The position numbers were made by a program, and so were the translations under genes. The notes below the pieces were generated by a model, which was given only the letters and a program-made list of their open reading frames with translations, did not search any database and had not been told where the DNA came from. Below are positions 42,743-51,668 of a DNA stretch of 64,000 bases, piece by piece. Within the stretch, counting starts at the first letter, position 1; each line of letters opens with the position of its first letter. This DNA comes from DTU015 sp964406505 (lineage in GTDB: Bacteria > Bacillota > Sulfobacillia > Fermentithermobacillales > Fermentithermobacillaceae): NCBI GenBank assembly GCA_964406505.1, contig CAYORX010000008.1, positions 11,926 to 75,925 on the forward strand, written 5' to 3'.

Positions 42743-43099
42743 TCAAGATTTCCTCCATTTGGTCGGTACTTCATTTGGGGAAACATTTTTACTAGCATGA
42801 GCACAATATTCATCTGCGAAAAATAATTTTGGCGAACAATCGAAGTCACACGCTAATTCTTCAGCCAAAATTCTGTTGATTTCCGCCATTTCCAAGTAGC
42901 CGTTTCTCATTTGCTCTCGCATGGTCTCCTTTTTTACCTTTTGAATGTAAAAACAACATGCTTCACGTATAAATAATGAGCGAGATTTGTTCGTTTCTAC
43001 TACTATATCGTCAATACCTTCTAATATGTCTTCAGGAAACCCTACCGACACACGTTTGATTTTCGACAAGGTAAGTTCGGCCCCCTTAGATTCGGCCAT
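42743..43099 (-). CDS. mazE: MazE/EndoAI-type antitoxin (CopG fold)
   Basis: About 118 residues from ATG 43099. A ribbon-helix-helix domain (KRVSVGFPEDILEGIDDIVVE, then SRSLFIREACCFYIQ) forms the DNA-binding half. The C-terminal tail is longer than I expect for EndoAI (about 95 residues) and contains several cysteines (ACDFDCS; EYCAH). SD is weak (AAGG). It starts 10 bases after the nnrD stop and ends immediately before mazF. Confidence 0.88.
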   Translation of the reverse strand: MAESKGAELTLSKIKRVSVGFPEDILEGIDDIVVETNKSRSLFIREACCFYIQKVKKETMREQMRNGYLEMAEINRILAEELACDFDCSPKLFFADEYCAHASKNVSPNEVPTKWRKS

Positions 43100-43109
43100 C
43101 GGCCTTACG

Positions 43110-44753
43110 TTAATATCGGTTAAACTTTTGTTCAATTTGGGCTCGAGCCCTAGGCAAGTTATCGGCAATATCGCCAGCTAACAATCCATAAGATCCTTTG
43201 CGCTCAAACGCAATTTCTCCTGCAATTCCATGCCAAAAAACACCTAGCCAAGAGCTTGCGTAAGTAGAAAGTCCTTGGGCGACGAGAGCTGCAATAACTC
43301 CAGTAAGAACATCACCCGAACCTGCTGTAGCCATGCCAGGACCGCCTGACGTGTTTATACATAATCGACCTTGAGGACTCGCCGTGCAAGTTCCGGCCCC
43401 TTTTAAACATACAATACTATTTGATAAGCGTGCCACCTCTTTAGCATAACCCGGCCTGTCTTTTTCCAGTTCCTTTGTACTGACGCCAGTAAGCATTGAC
43501 ATTTCGCCCGGGTGGGGCGTTAGAATAAAGTTTCCCTTTATATCCGCAAGATATGACAGGCCTCCAAGCTGCTTCAACGCGAAAAACGCGTCAGCATCTA
43601 CTATAAACGCTTTTTTCGACGCAAAAGACAAGATCTCCTTCAAAAACTGTGTTTGAAAATATCCCCTGCCCCAACCTGGGCCAATCACTACCGAATTCGC
43701 TTTTTCAATATGACGTTCAATCAAACTAATACATTCCGGTTTGGGATAAAACATCCCTGCAGAACCATAAGGGATCACCATTATTTCTGGCAAAGAAGAA
43801 GCACATATATTATAAATCTCGTTTGGGCAAAACAAAGTAACCGTGCCAGCACCGGCTCTCAAAGCGCTTTTCGCAGCCAAAACCGCAGCACCGGACATAC
43901 CGACCGAACCTGCAATCACAACCACATGCCCGGCATGCCCTTTATGATAATCGGCCTTTCTCTTAGGCAAAAGACTTGCCGCTTGTTCAATCGATGAGAT
44001 TTGTGCGAAAACTTCTTTTATGTGCGCCGATCGGTTATCATTGGTACTTTTACAGCAATATTCCTCCATCAACTTAGGAGGAAATGCGAGATGTTCAACA
44101 AAAATCTTTCCAGAATACATCCGCCCCGGATAACTAAACAAACCCACTTTGGCAAAACCCATAGTAACTGTAAGATCTGCGCGAATGCATACGGAATGGG
44201 CATATCCCGTATCTGCCGAAACTCCTGAGGGAACGTCGCAAGCTACCAATAAAGCTTTTTGGGAATTTGCCCACCTAATCGCAACGTCAATGGGAAATCG
44301 TGGGCTCCCTTTTGCTCCTATTCCCAACAAAGCATCGATTATTAAATCGGGATTCCCTAGATGCTCGGTAACTTCGTGGGGTTCCATGAATTCGCAACAA
44401 TATATATTCACAGGATAACGTTTAAGCATATTCCAATTGATAGATGCAGCGTTACGCAGCTGGGATTTGCGACCGAAAAACCCAACTTTCACGCGATAAC
44501 CTTTTGACGCTAAATGCCGAGCAGCGCAAAAACCGTCGCCACCATTTTGCCCCGGACCTGCCAAAACCGCAATAGTACCGCATTTTGAATTGTAAGATGA
44601 ATGCGGTATTTTGCGCATCTGACCGCTTAATAGCTTTTCGCATTGTTCAGCGAGTGCCCTTCCGGCATTTTCCATAAGGATCAAGTTAGATATATCCATG
44701 TCTTGAGCTAAAGCATCTAGTCGCAGCATTTGGGCACCTGACACAATAAACAT
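43110..44753 (-). CDS. nnrD: Bifunctional NAD(P)H-hydrate epimerase / dehydratase
   Basis: 547-residue fusion: YjeF N-domain (epimerase; AGPGQNGGDGFCAARHLASKG) and a C-terminal ribokinase-like dehydratase domain (GSVGMSGAAVLAAKSALRAGAG; VIGPGWGRG; LTPHPGEMS; ATAGSGDVLTGVIAAL). It repairs hydrated NAD(P)H. ATG start with GGGGAAG SD. It lies between acpS and mazEF as in many Firmicutes; the alr gene that usually follows is absent. Confidence 0.95.
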   Translation of the reverse strand: MFIVSGAQMLRLDALAQDMDISNLILMENAGRALAEQCEKLLSGQMRKIPHSSYNSKCGTIAVLAGPGQNGGDGFCAARHLASKGYRVKVGFFGRKSQLRNAASINWNMLKRYPVNIYCCEFMEPHEVTEHLGNPDLIIDALLGIGAKGSPRFPIDVAIRWANSQKALLVACDVPSGVSADTGYAHSVCIRADLTVTMGFAKVGLFSYPGRMYSGKIFVEHLAFPPKLMEEYCCKSTNDNRSAHIKEVFAQISSIEQAASLLPKRKADYHKGHAGHVVVIAGSVGMSGAAVLAAKSALRAGAGTVTLFCPNEIYNICASSLPEIMVIPYGSAGMFYPKPECISLIERHIEKANSVVIGPGWGRGYFQTQFLKEILSFASKKAFIVDADAFFALKQLGGLSYLADIKGNFILTPHPGEMSMLTGVSTKELEKDRPGYAKEVARLSNSIVCLKGAGTCTASPQGRLCINTSGGPGMATAGSGDVLTGVIAALVAQGLSTYASSWLGVFWHGIAGEIAFERKGSYGLLAGDIADNLPRARAQIEQKFNRY

Positions 44754-44798
44754 TGAACTTCCCCCTGATCTACGGCTTAATTTCCCCTTAAAATCCGA

Positions 44799-45248
44799 TT
44801 AACTTTCAATGTCACGGCAACCAACTCTAAAAGGTCTCGGAATTCCAATAGCTACGGCGGCCGCCATCTGTTCATGATGAGTTATTGAAACTTCTATACC
44901 ATGCAAATTATGGGAATTCATGAGTTTTAGAGCCTTCCCTGCAAGTTTAACATAGGGACGTCTTGAGTCGTCATGTAGTATTTCAATATCAGTCCACGAA
45001 ACATAAGGCCATCCATCACCTAGCACCTTCATCACAGCTTCTTTAACTGCAATGCGTCCGGCCATTCGTTCTAATCGACGAGATTCTGTTGAGCTATTAA
45101 GGCAATATGCTGCTTCGTTATCAGTAAAAAATCTCTTGATAAATAATGAGGATCTTCTTTCATAAATTTGAGCTATTTTAGAAACAAACACTAAATCTAA
45201 ACCTATCTTAAAACCTCCCGGCACGTTCACATCAATCACACCCTTCAT
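44799..45248 (-). CDS. acpS: Holo-[acyl-carrier-protein] synthase
   Basis: AcpS signatures: IGLDLVFVSKI (metal and CoA site), RIAVKEAVMKVLG and SITHHEQMAAAVAI. It transfers phosphopantetheine to acyl carrier protein. Start is uncertain: ATG 45248 has little SD, while GTG 45230 has AAGGGTG ten bases upstream and gives MNVPGGFKIGLDLV, closer to the usual AcpS N-terminus. A TTGACA (45281-45276) with TGGAAT 17 bases later would place transcription just before that SD. Upstream region contains no operon partner. Confidence 0.9.
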   Translation of the reverse strand: MKGVIDVNVPGGFKIGLDLVFVSKIAQIYERRSSLFIKRFFTDNEAAYCLNSSTESRRLERMAGRIAVKEAVMKVLGDGWPYVSWTDIEILHDDSRRPYVKLAGKALKLMNSHNLHGIEVSITHHEQMAAAVAIGIPRPFRVGCRDIES

Positions 45249-45281
45249 ACACATTCCAATCAATATAAGGAACTTTGTCAA

Positions 45282-45764
45282 TAAACTTGCAATTTATCTT
45301 GTGGGGGAAGTTAGCAAGAATTTACGTGTATATGGCGAACAATTTTGAACCCGTGCACCGGCCCCTGCGTACCGTGGTATTTTGGGATTAATAATATTCC
45401 TTTCGGTCATAAATGGTTATCGCCAAAAGCATCGATGAAAAGCCGCTTCAACATGCCTATAAACGACCTAGTATATCGCCCGACGCTTCTTATGGCTAAA
45501 TAATCTCTGTCGTAACCCAAAAAAGAAGCGCCCTTGAGAAACTATGGACACATTTACAATTTGAATTTGAAAATTCCACACAGAAAATTTTCGAGCACAG
45601 CCCTGTCAAACTTAAGCAAAAACTCACGCAATATACTGATGCTCAGACAAGCAAGGCTTGGCGTACATGGAGGGAATTATTCGAACAACTGATGAACTCA
45701 TAATCAAAAGATTCAAACAGAACACTTCTAAATAAAATTCTTAAAAAAGGGAAAGGGATCTGAT
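45282..45764. other. 483-base gap with degenerate coding remnants
   Basis: The largest non-genic stretch. On the plus strand one frame is open from 45500 to a TAA at 45701 without a start codon, encoding a plausible protein end (SALEKLWTHL ... TWRELFEQLMNS); the same frame continues upstream to ATG 45412, interrupted by a TAA at 45497. On the minus strand 45541-45407 reads FLGYDRDYLAIRSVGRYTRS and ends IDAFGDNHL, also without a start. I recognise neither. They look like leftovers of a lost gene or insertion element. The right end holds no clear glmM terminator. Confidence 0.4.
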
Positions 45765-47099
45765 TTATTGAATACTCGCTTGTTCTCGAATAACTGATTT
45801 TAGATAGTGTATACATTGCTCTAACAACATCTCATCATTCGATTCAACCATTATCCTTACCACCGGTTCTGTGCCTGAAGGGCGTACTAAAACCCTTCCT
45901 TTACCAGCAAGATGAGCCGATACACTTTCAACTGCCCGCTGTACTTTAACTGACTCGACAACCTGCCTGGGGTATTCAGATTTTATATTCACCAATAATT
46001 GGGGAATTTGAGGAACAACAGCAGCCAATTCTGATAAGGTGCGGTTAGAACGAGCTAGAATGCTTGCAAAAAGCAAAGATGTAAGTATGCCGTCACCTGA
46101 CGGTAAAATATCTCGAAAAATAATATGACCTGATTGTTCACCGCCGAGCGCATAGCCGCCGCGATCCATCTCTTGAAGAACAAAACGATCCCCGACTGAA
46201 GTTCTTAGCAACGTAATATCTTGGGATAAAAGATATTGTTCTAATCCAAGGTTCGCCATTACCGTACCCACAACTGTATTTTTTGTAAGCTTGTCAAATC
46301 GTGCCATATCAGAAGCCATTAAAGCTAATATATGGTCACCGCTCACTACGTTACCTTTTTCGTCTACCGCGATGCATCTATCCCCATCACCATCGTATGC
46401 AAATCCCACATCATAATCGCCGTTAACTACCTCACGGGCTAGAAATGACGGATAAGTTGAACCACAATTACGATTAATGTTTTTACCGTCAGGACTACAA
46501 TTGATAAACGATACGTTTGCGTTAGATGTTTCCCAAGCACCTATAGCTAACTTAGCAGCAGAACCATTGGCAGCATCAATTAATACCTTTCTCCCGGGCA
46601 TATTAATTTGAGGTAAGCTAGACAAAAACCGAACGTAACTTTGAACCATGTATCTGCCGTCAATCACTTGCCCCGCCCTGCAAGCATGGGGCAAATGCTC
46701 ATCTTTTATTTCGCCTCGTATCATCTTAGAAAATTCCAATTCCGTTCGTTCGGAAATCTTTCGACCATAACGATCAAATACTTTAAGCCCATTGTATTCG
46801 AAAGAATTGTGTGACGCTGAAATCATGACGCCCCCGCCTAAGTTAAACCGATTCACTAAAAACGAAAGCCCCGGAGTGGTTATCACTCCCAAACGCACTG
46901 CATTTACACCGCCGGATATAATTCCTTGGATTAAAGACTCCTCTAAAGTGTCACCCGACGCTCTAGTGTCTTTTCCGACACAAATCTGCTTATTCGACGG
47001 GCAAAATGTAGCTACTGCCCTACCTAACTTAAAAGCAATTTCACATGTTAAGTCTTTATTTGCCAAACCGCGAATTCCATCGGTTCCGAACAAATTCAT
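45765..47099 (-). CDS. glmM: Phosphoglucosamine mutase GlmM
   Basis: Alpha-D-phosphohexomutase: N-terminal MNLFGTDGIRG, phosphoserine loop ISASHNSFEYNG (Ser96 from this start), Mg-binding DGDGDRC and C-terminal RPSGTEPVVRIMVE. It makes glucosamine-1-phosphate for peptidoglycan. ATG 47099 is chosen because AGGAG ends about seven bases upstream; ATG 47123 is in frame too. It follows cdaR, the conserved cdaA-cdaR-glmM operon, in which CdaA activity is linked to GlmM. Confidence 0.95.
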   Translation of the reverse strand: MNLFGTDGIRGLANKDLTCEIAFKLGRAVATFCPSNKQICVGKDTRASGDTLEESLIQGIISGGVNAVRLGVITTPGLSFLVNRFNLGGGVMISASHNSFEYNGLKVFDRYGRKISERTELEFSKMIRGEIKDEHLPHACRAGQVIDGRYMVQSYVRFLSSLPQINMPGRKVLIDAANGSAAKLAIGAWETSNANVSFINCSPDGKNINRNCGSTYPSFLAREVVNGDYDVGFAYDGDGDRCIAVDEKGNVVSGDHILALMASDMARFDKLTKNTVVGTVMANLGLEQYLLSQDITLLRTSVGDRFVLQEMDRGGYALGGEQSGHIIFRDILPSGDGILTSLLFASILARSNRTLSELAAVVPQIPQLLVNIKSEYPRQVVESVKVQRAVESVSAHLAGKGRVLVRPSGTEPVVRIMVESNDEMLLEQCIHYLKSVIREQASIQ

Positions 47100-47148
47100 C
47101 CCCATGCTCCTTTGGTTCTCCATACGCTTTCATGGTTATGACCGACCG

Positions 47149-48363
47149 TCACCGCGTGGTTAAGGTCAATTTAACGCGTGGCGGTTTAATGTTTGCCTGA
47201 AGCGTATTTTTGTCGACTTCTTTAGGAGTTTTAATTTCGTAAGCCACAACTAGATCAGTAGTGCCCTCAGTTCTGCCCTGAGCATCGATATATACTACTA
47301 TGTCGTCTTTTTCGATTTTCTCTAAAATATCACTTCGGCCTGTAAGATCTACATCAACCATAGTCGGCTTTATGTTCCATTCATAACCTACTGGAGGAAA
47401 TTCTAGCTGAACGATCACATCTTCATACGTCTTAGTTTGAATATCTTCAACGATCTCGACCGTAGTTAAGACGCGTCCATCTTGTACAAGAATTTCATCC
47501 GTGAGATCAAGAATAGCTTGATGCAAAAAAGTGCTGTCCTTACCGCTTACGTCTATAGGTTTTGTAGATATATGCTCTAATGAATCAAGTAATTCCTGTT
47601 CAGCCCTAATTTTAATTTGTGCCGGGTTCACTTTCACGGGGCCGACAGCGAAGCCTGGCGCGGGAGTACCGGTAATCACAGCTTGTACAGGTACGAGTTT
47701 TGAAGGTGGCAAAGAGATAAGCGGTATGCTAACTTCTATTTCCTTCGGTTCCAGATCAACACCAAAAACTTCGTCTCCCACAGAATCTCTGGCCGATAGC
47801 GTAGTCATTACATTTTTCGTTTGTGCGGCTCCAGCGATATCTACGTAACCTTGTACATACTTAACCTTATCTACCAATCTTTTAGGCCCTGTTACCCGTA
47901 CGGAACCTGTAAGTGGTACCAACTCGCCTACCTCAAAATCTTCGTGGGGCTCACCTTGGACCTGTACATCCACACCAACTTTTGCAGCAGAAAACACATC
48001 TATTTCTACATTTACTTCCGTGGGGCTTATCTCAACAACTTTTGCACCATAAGGAATATCCACAGATAATCCAACAGGATAGACTCCTTCTTTGACTTCT
48101 GAAAAACGAGCTATCGCCTTTAGATTTTCTTTGTCGATTTCATCTAAAGTTCTAGCCCTGCCTTCCACAGCCACGTTAACCCTAGCTGGATCTACAGAGA
48201 CAATAATAATTTCATTTTCCACGCCTTCAGGAAACACTTGCGCGGAAAAAACCCGTCTTTCTAAAGGGTTTTTATCATTGAATACCTGCACCCAAACAAT
48301 TAAAGCCAAAATCAAGGCTACAATTTTGGGAGCATAATCTTTGATTAATGCCTTACGAATCAT
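47149..48363 (-). CDS. cdaR: CdaR, YbbR-domain regulator of CdaA
   Basis: One N-terminal membrane helix (about 9-27) and then extracytoplasmic YbbR repeats, about four by eye (recurring patterns such as VNVAVEGRARTLDEI, VRVTGPKRLVDKV, DVDLTGRSDILEKI). It binds and modulates the diadenylate cyclase. ATG 48363 overlaps the cdaA stop (ATGA) and lies behind GGAGG, so it is chosen over TTG 48378. Confidence 0.92.
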   Translation of the reverse strand: MIRKALIKDYAPKIVALILALIVWVQVFNDKNPLERRVFSAQVFPEGVENEIIIVSVDPARVNVAVEGRARTLDEIDKENLKAIARFSEVKEGVYPVGLSVDIPYGAKVVEISPTEVNVEIDVFSAAKVGVDVQVQGEPHEDFEVGELVPLTGSVRVTGPKRLVDKVKYVQGYVDIAGAAQTKNVMTTLSARDSVGDEVFGVDLEPKEIEVSIPLISLPPSKLVPVQAVITGTPAPGFAVGPVKVNPAQIKIRAEQELLDSLEHISTKPIDVSGKDSTFLHQAILDLTDEILVQDGRVLTTVEIVEDIQTKTYEDVIVQLEFPPVGYEWNIKPTMVDVDLTGRSDILEKIEKDDIVVYIDAQGRTEGTTDLVVAYEIKTPKEVDKNTLQANIKPPRVKLTLTTR

Positions 48364-49253
48364 TTTTTGGGCCTCCAACCGGGAAACTGGGTAATCTGCT
48401 GTGGAACAAACGACTCTAAAAGTTTTTCTTTTAGGGTTTTAGCATCAAGCCCTCTTATCAGCCTTCCGCCTGATGCAAGTGAAACAGTACCTGTTTCTTC
48501 AGAGACCACTATTGCCAATGAATCTGATACTTGAGTAATACCCAAGGCTGCCCTATGCCGTGAACCCAATTCTACCGTTACAGAATCTTGAGTAGAGGGC
48601 AAAAAACTTGCAGCAACTGCAATTCTATCCTCTCGAATAATAACAGCGCCATCATGAAGCGGACTGCCAAACAAAAAAATATTCTCAAGAAGTTCACTTG
48701 TTACGAGGCCGTCGATCCGAACAGCATCTTCCATATATTCACCAAGCCCAACGGTTTTTTCAAGCACAATGAGCGCACCCGTTTTAGCATGAGAAAGATG
48801 AAAACAAGCATTAACCAACTCGTCTACGATTCTAACCATGTCCTCTTCCTCAAATCCAAGCATAGTTTTTGTAAAAAACTTGCCGCGTCCTATTTGTTCA
48901 AGTCCTCTTCGTAATTCAGGTTGAAATACTATAGGCAAAGCTACAAGTAACATTGTTCTAGCTTGAACCAATATCCAATTGACTGTGTAAAGCCGGGCCC
49001 ATTGGGTTAACGAAACAAGAACAAATAAAAAGGCTACCCCTTTTAGGAGTTGAACAGCCCTAGTGCCTCGAATAAGCGTGAATAATTTATAAAAAATATA
49101 CGCGACCACAGCGATATCTACTATGGCTAGAAACATGTCTTGCCATGTAAAAAAACGAAGCTGTTCTAACAAACGACTGTCCACGCCCTTTCCATACGTA
49201 TAGGATATCATTCGACTACAGGTTGCGGAACCCTTTTTTCTCGATACATCCAA
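48360..49253 (-). CDS. cdaA: Diadenylate cyclase CdaA
   Basis: Three N-terminal membrane helices followed by a DAC domain with DGAVIIRED and GSRHRAALGITQ, the ATP-binding motifs. It makes c-di-AMP, which controls potassium and osmolyte homeostasis. The N-terminus is uncertain: the frame to 49253 adds a polar stretch before VDSRLLEQLRFF; GTG 49184 or TTG 49172 are closer to the usual CdaA start. First gene of cdaA-cdaR-glmM. Confidence 0.93.
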   Translation of the reverse strand: MDVSRKKGSATCSRMISYTYGKGVDSRLLEQLRFFTWQDMFLAIVDIAVVAYIFYKLFTLIRGTRAVQLLKGVAFLFVLVSLTQWARLYTVNWILVQARTMLLVALPIVFQPELRRGLEQIGRGKFFTKTMLGFEEEDMVRIVDELVNACFHLSHAKTGALIVLEKTVGLGEYMEDAVRIDGLVTSELLENIFLFGSPLHDGAVIIREDRIAVAASFLPSTQDSVTVELGSRHRAALGITQVSDSLAIVVSEETGTVSLASGGRLIRGLDAKTLKEKLLESFVPQQITQFPGWRPKK

Positions 49254-49296
49254 TAAATGTTTAACATGTTTAGTTAATTTCGTCAGCCTAAACTGC

Positions 49297-49326
49297 TTGA
49301 TCTCAAGATATATTGTATATTATTAA
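49297..49326 (+). promoter_or_regulatory. Candidate promoter of the PK_C - cPGI - rapZ operon
   Basis: TTGATC (49297-49302) and TATTAA (49321-49326) with an 18-base spacer, about 30 bases before the GTG at 49358, in the divergent cdaA region. Moderate match only. Confidence 0.4.
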
Positions 49327-49357
49327 TACCACTGCCCCAACGAAGGAGATGATAATA

Positions 49358-49918
49358 GTGACCATCTATTATGACAGTACCGGAAAAACACATACAGGAA
49401 AGACTGCACAGTTAGCGCTAAAACGCGCCAAAGAATTAAACATTGAACATATAGTAGTAGCTTCGAATACTGGGTACACAGCCGGTTTTTTTACGCAAAG
49501 CGATTTGAATATAGTATGCGTAACGCATCATGTAGGCTTTCGAGAACCAGGTACCGATGAGATGACTGCTGAAACCAGAAAAAAACTAAAAATGCAAGAT
49601 TTTAAAATCTTGACTACAACGCACCTTCTGGGTAATGTTGAACGAGCTGTAACCGGCCAATTCGGTGGTTTATATCCTGGCGGATTAATCTCCCAAACGC
49701 TAAGAATGCTATCGCAGGGTGTCAAGGTAGCTGTAGAAATTGCAGTCATGGCCCTAGATGCGGGTTTGATTCCATACGGAGAACCCGTGATCGCTGTAGG
49801 GGGCACAGGACGTGGTGCAGATACAGCTCTAGTAATAAAACCTTCTCACGCCAAATCTATATTTGATACGCAAATTTTAGAAATAATTTGCAAACCAAGG
49901 AAGACTACGGACACTTAA
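49358..49918 (+). CDS. Stand-alone pyruvate kinase C-terminal-domain protein
   Basis: About 186 residues matching the alpha/beta C-terminal domain of pyruvate kinase (THTGKTAQLALKRAKEL; HIVVASNTGYTAGFF), without the catalytic barrel. Such free domains occur in many anaerobes, with unknown function. Allosteric or nucleotide-sensing roles are speculation. GTG 49358 follows AAGGAG by nine bases; ATG 49349 touches that SD. It precedes the sugar-phosphate isomerase and the RapZ-GlmR genes, all of which concern central carbon and envelope precursor flux. Confidence 0.8.
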   Translation: MTIYYDSTGKTHTGKTAQLALKRAKELNIEHIVVASNTGYTAGFFTQSDLNIVCVTHHVGFREPGTDEMTAETRKKLKMQDFKILTTTHLLGNVERAVTGQFGGLYPGGLISQTLRMLSQGVKVAVEIAVMALDAGLIPYGEPVIAVGGTGRGADTALVIKPSHAKSIFDTQILEIICKPRKTTDT

Positions 49919-49935
49919 AGCAGGAGGCAGTAAAA

Positions 49936-50736
49936 ATGATAGACTTATCTGAACTTGCCGGATTTCCCTTAACCTTGAGCGATGATGGCGATTTGAAATT
50001 CGGGCCGGGCGTTGTTGCTCCTTCTTTCCATATCACAAAACCAAGTAATATGTCTGATGTGTTGCTTTATCCTGAGCAAAAAGGGCCAGAAATTTTATAC
50101 AAAACGTATAAATCAACTGGACTTGAGTCTGACAAAATAGCGATGATGAACGAGGGGCTGCAGTACAACATTGCAGTGATTTACCCAGGTACGATAGGTT
50201 CAGAATATGTAAAAACCTTTGGGCATTATCATTCGATGGCACCTGGCCGACTGTATTCGTACCCTGCAATATATCAAGTGATGCACGGAACCGCTCATTT
50301 TTTGATGCAAAAAGGCGGGGTTCTAACCGGTGAAGTAGAAAATTTTGTAATAGCTGATTTCCAAAAAGGAGATATATTGCTGATTCCACCGTTTTACGGA
50401 CACGCAATTGTCAATCCAGGCTCGAAACCTTTAGCGATATCAAGTTGGGTTGCTAAAAATTCCAACCCCATTTACGATGCGATTCGAGCGCGCAAAGGAA
50501 TAGCATATTACAATGTTAAACATAAGGATCAAAGCATTTTCATGCCTAACGATCGTTACGTGGGGCATCCGAAACCTGAATTGCAAAATTCTAAAGGCGT
50601 TCCCGAATTTGGATTATATAAATTAAAAAGCATTTACACATCTTGGCAAGAAAGCGCGGATCTGAACTTTTTAGTTAACCCAAATATATATGCGAAGTTT
50701 TGGAAATCCATGGGCATCGCTTCGGCACAGGATTAA
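49936..50736 (+). CDS. Cupin-type (archaeal-like) glucose-6-phosphate isomerase
   Basis: 266 residues with the cupin PGI pattern GHYHSMAPG (His97 and His99) and PPFYGHAIVNPG (His156), which supply three of the expected metal ligands. In the Pyrococcus-type enzyme as I recall it, a Glu completes the site in an E-V-Y context; here the matching segment reads P-A-I-Y, so Ala111 (codon GCA at 50266) replaces it. ATG 49936 with GGAGG SD. This family is most common in Archaea. Activity may be altered or absent; the family assignment itself is firm. Confidence 0.85.
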   Translation: MIDLSELAGFPLTLSDDGDLKFGPGVVAPSFHITKPSNMSDVLLYPEQKGPEILYKTYKSTGLESDKIAMMNEGLQYNIAVIYPGTIGSEYVKTFGHYHSMAPGRLYSYPAIYQVMHGTAHFLMQKGGVLTGEVENFVIADFQKGDILLIPPFYGHAIVNPGSKPLAISSWVAKNSNPIYDAIRARKGIAYYNVKHKDQSIFMPNDRYVGHPKPELQNSKGVPEFGLYKLKSIYTSWQESADLNFLVNPNIYAKFWKSMGIASAQD

Positions 50737-50766
50737 TCAAAAAATCAATTTTTTAGAATTGAGGTT

Positions 50767-51645
50767 ATGTATTTGGAACCTAGTGCTAACTTGATTATAA
50801 TTACTGGATTCTCGGGTGCCGGTAAATCACATGCACTTAAAACCTTGGAAGATCTAGACTATTTTTGCGTAGACAACCTTCCACCTTCTCTGATCCCAAA
50901 ATTTATGAAACTTTGCGACCAGGCCATAGAACCGCGGGAAAAGATAGCTTTAGTTGTCGATATTCGCGGCGGAGAGTTTTTTCAGGATCTTGATGACACC
51001 ATGTTATACGTGAAAAGTTCCGGAATAAACCCACTTGTGCTGTTTCTTGAAGCAGATGACGATACTTTGATCCAGCGCTACAAGCTTACCCGTCGCAGGC
51101 ATCCGCTGTCACTTAGCGGCGGTATCTTGGAAGGAATTAAAGATGAACGAAGCAAACTTGAATCTATACGTAAAGTAGCTACCAAAATCATCGATACTTC
51201 CCGATTAACGCCCAGAGATTTCAGAAAACAGCTCATTGAAATAGTTTCACGCTATGCTAAAATAAGGAAGCTTATCGTTAGCCTTGTTACATTTGGATTT
51301 AAGCACGGACTTCCTAAAGATGCAGATCTCGTGTTTGACGTTAGATTTTTGCCCAATCCATACTATGTGCCAAAATTACGTCCTCGTACTGGGCTTGACC
51401 CCAAAGTATCAAAATTCGTGCTAGATTCTGCTCTTACAAAAGAGTTTTTAAAACGATTCATTGAATTCGTTGATTTTCTATTGCCCAATTTCATTGATGA
51501 AGGTAAAACACATCTAACTATAGCTATAGGTTGTACCGGCGGACAACATAGATCTGTCACGATCGGTGAATATATGAAATCTTATTTTGAAAACAAAGAA
51601 CATATAGTAACTATTGAACACAGAGACATTCAACATGAGCAATGA
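50767..51645 (+). CDS. rapZ: RapZ, RNase adapter / nucleotide-binding protein
   Basis: Walker A GFSGAGKS at about residues 15-22, Walker B-like region, VDNLPPSLIPKF, and the C-terminal CTGGQHRSV loop that in E. coli RapZ binds glucosamine-6-phosphate. In Gram-positives the homologue YvcJ lies before yvcK and whiA, as here. ATG 50767 is two bases from GAGG; TTG 50773 is better spaced. Stop overlaps the open frame of glmR. Confidence 0.93.
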   Translation: MYLEPSANLIIITGFSGAGKSHALKTLEDLDYFCVDNLPPSLIPKFMKLCDQAIEPREKIALVVDIRGGEFFQDLDDTMLYVKSSGINPLVLFLEADDDTLIQRYKLTRRRHPLSLSGGILEGIKDERSKLESIRKVATKIIDTSRLTPRDFRKQLIEIVSRYAKIRKLIVSLVTFGFKHGLPKDADLVFDVRFLPNPYYVPKLRPRTGLDPKVSKFVLDSALTKEFLKRFIEFVDFLLPNFIDEGKTHLTIAIGCTGGQHRSVTIGEYMKSYFENKEHIVTIEHRDIQHEQ

Positions 51646-51668
51646 GTGTTTTAAGGAGGCTCCGCTCA

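Noticed and set aside
42392..43099. MazEF as a mobile addiction module
   Set aside because: It sits in the conserved chromosomal acpS-nnrD-EndoAI-EndoA position, without repeats or integrase.
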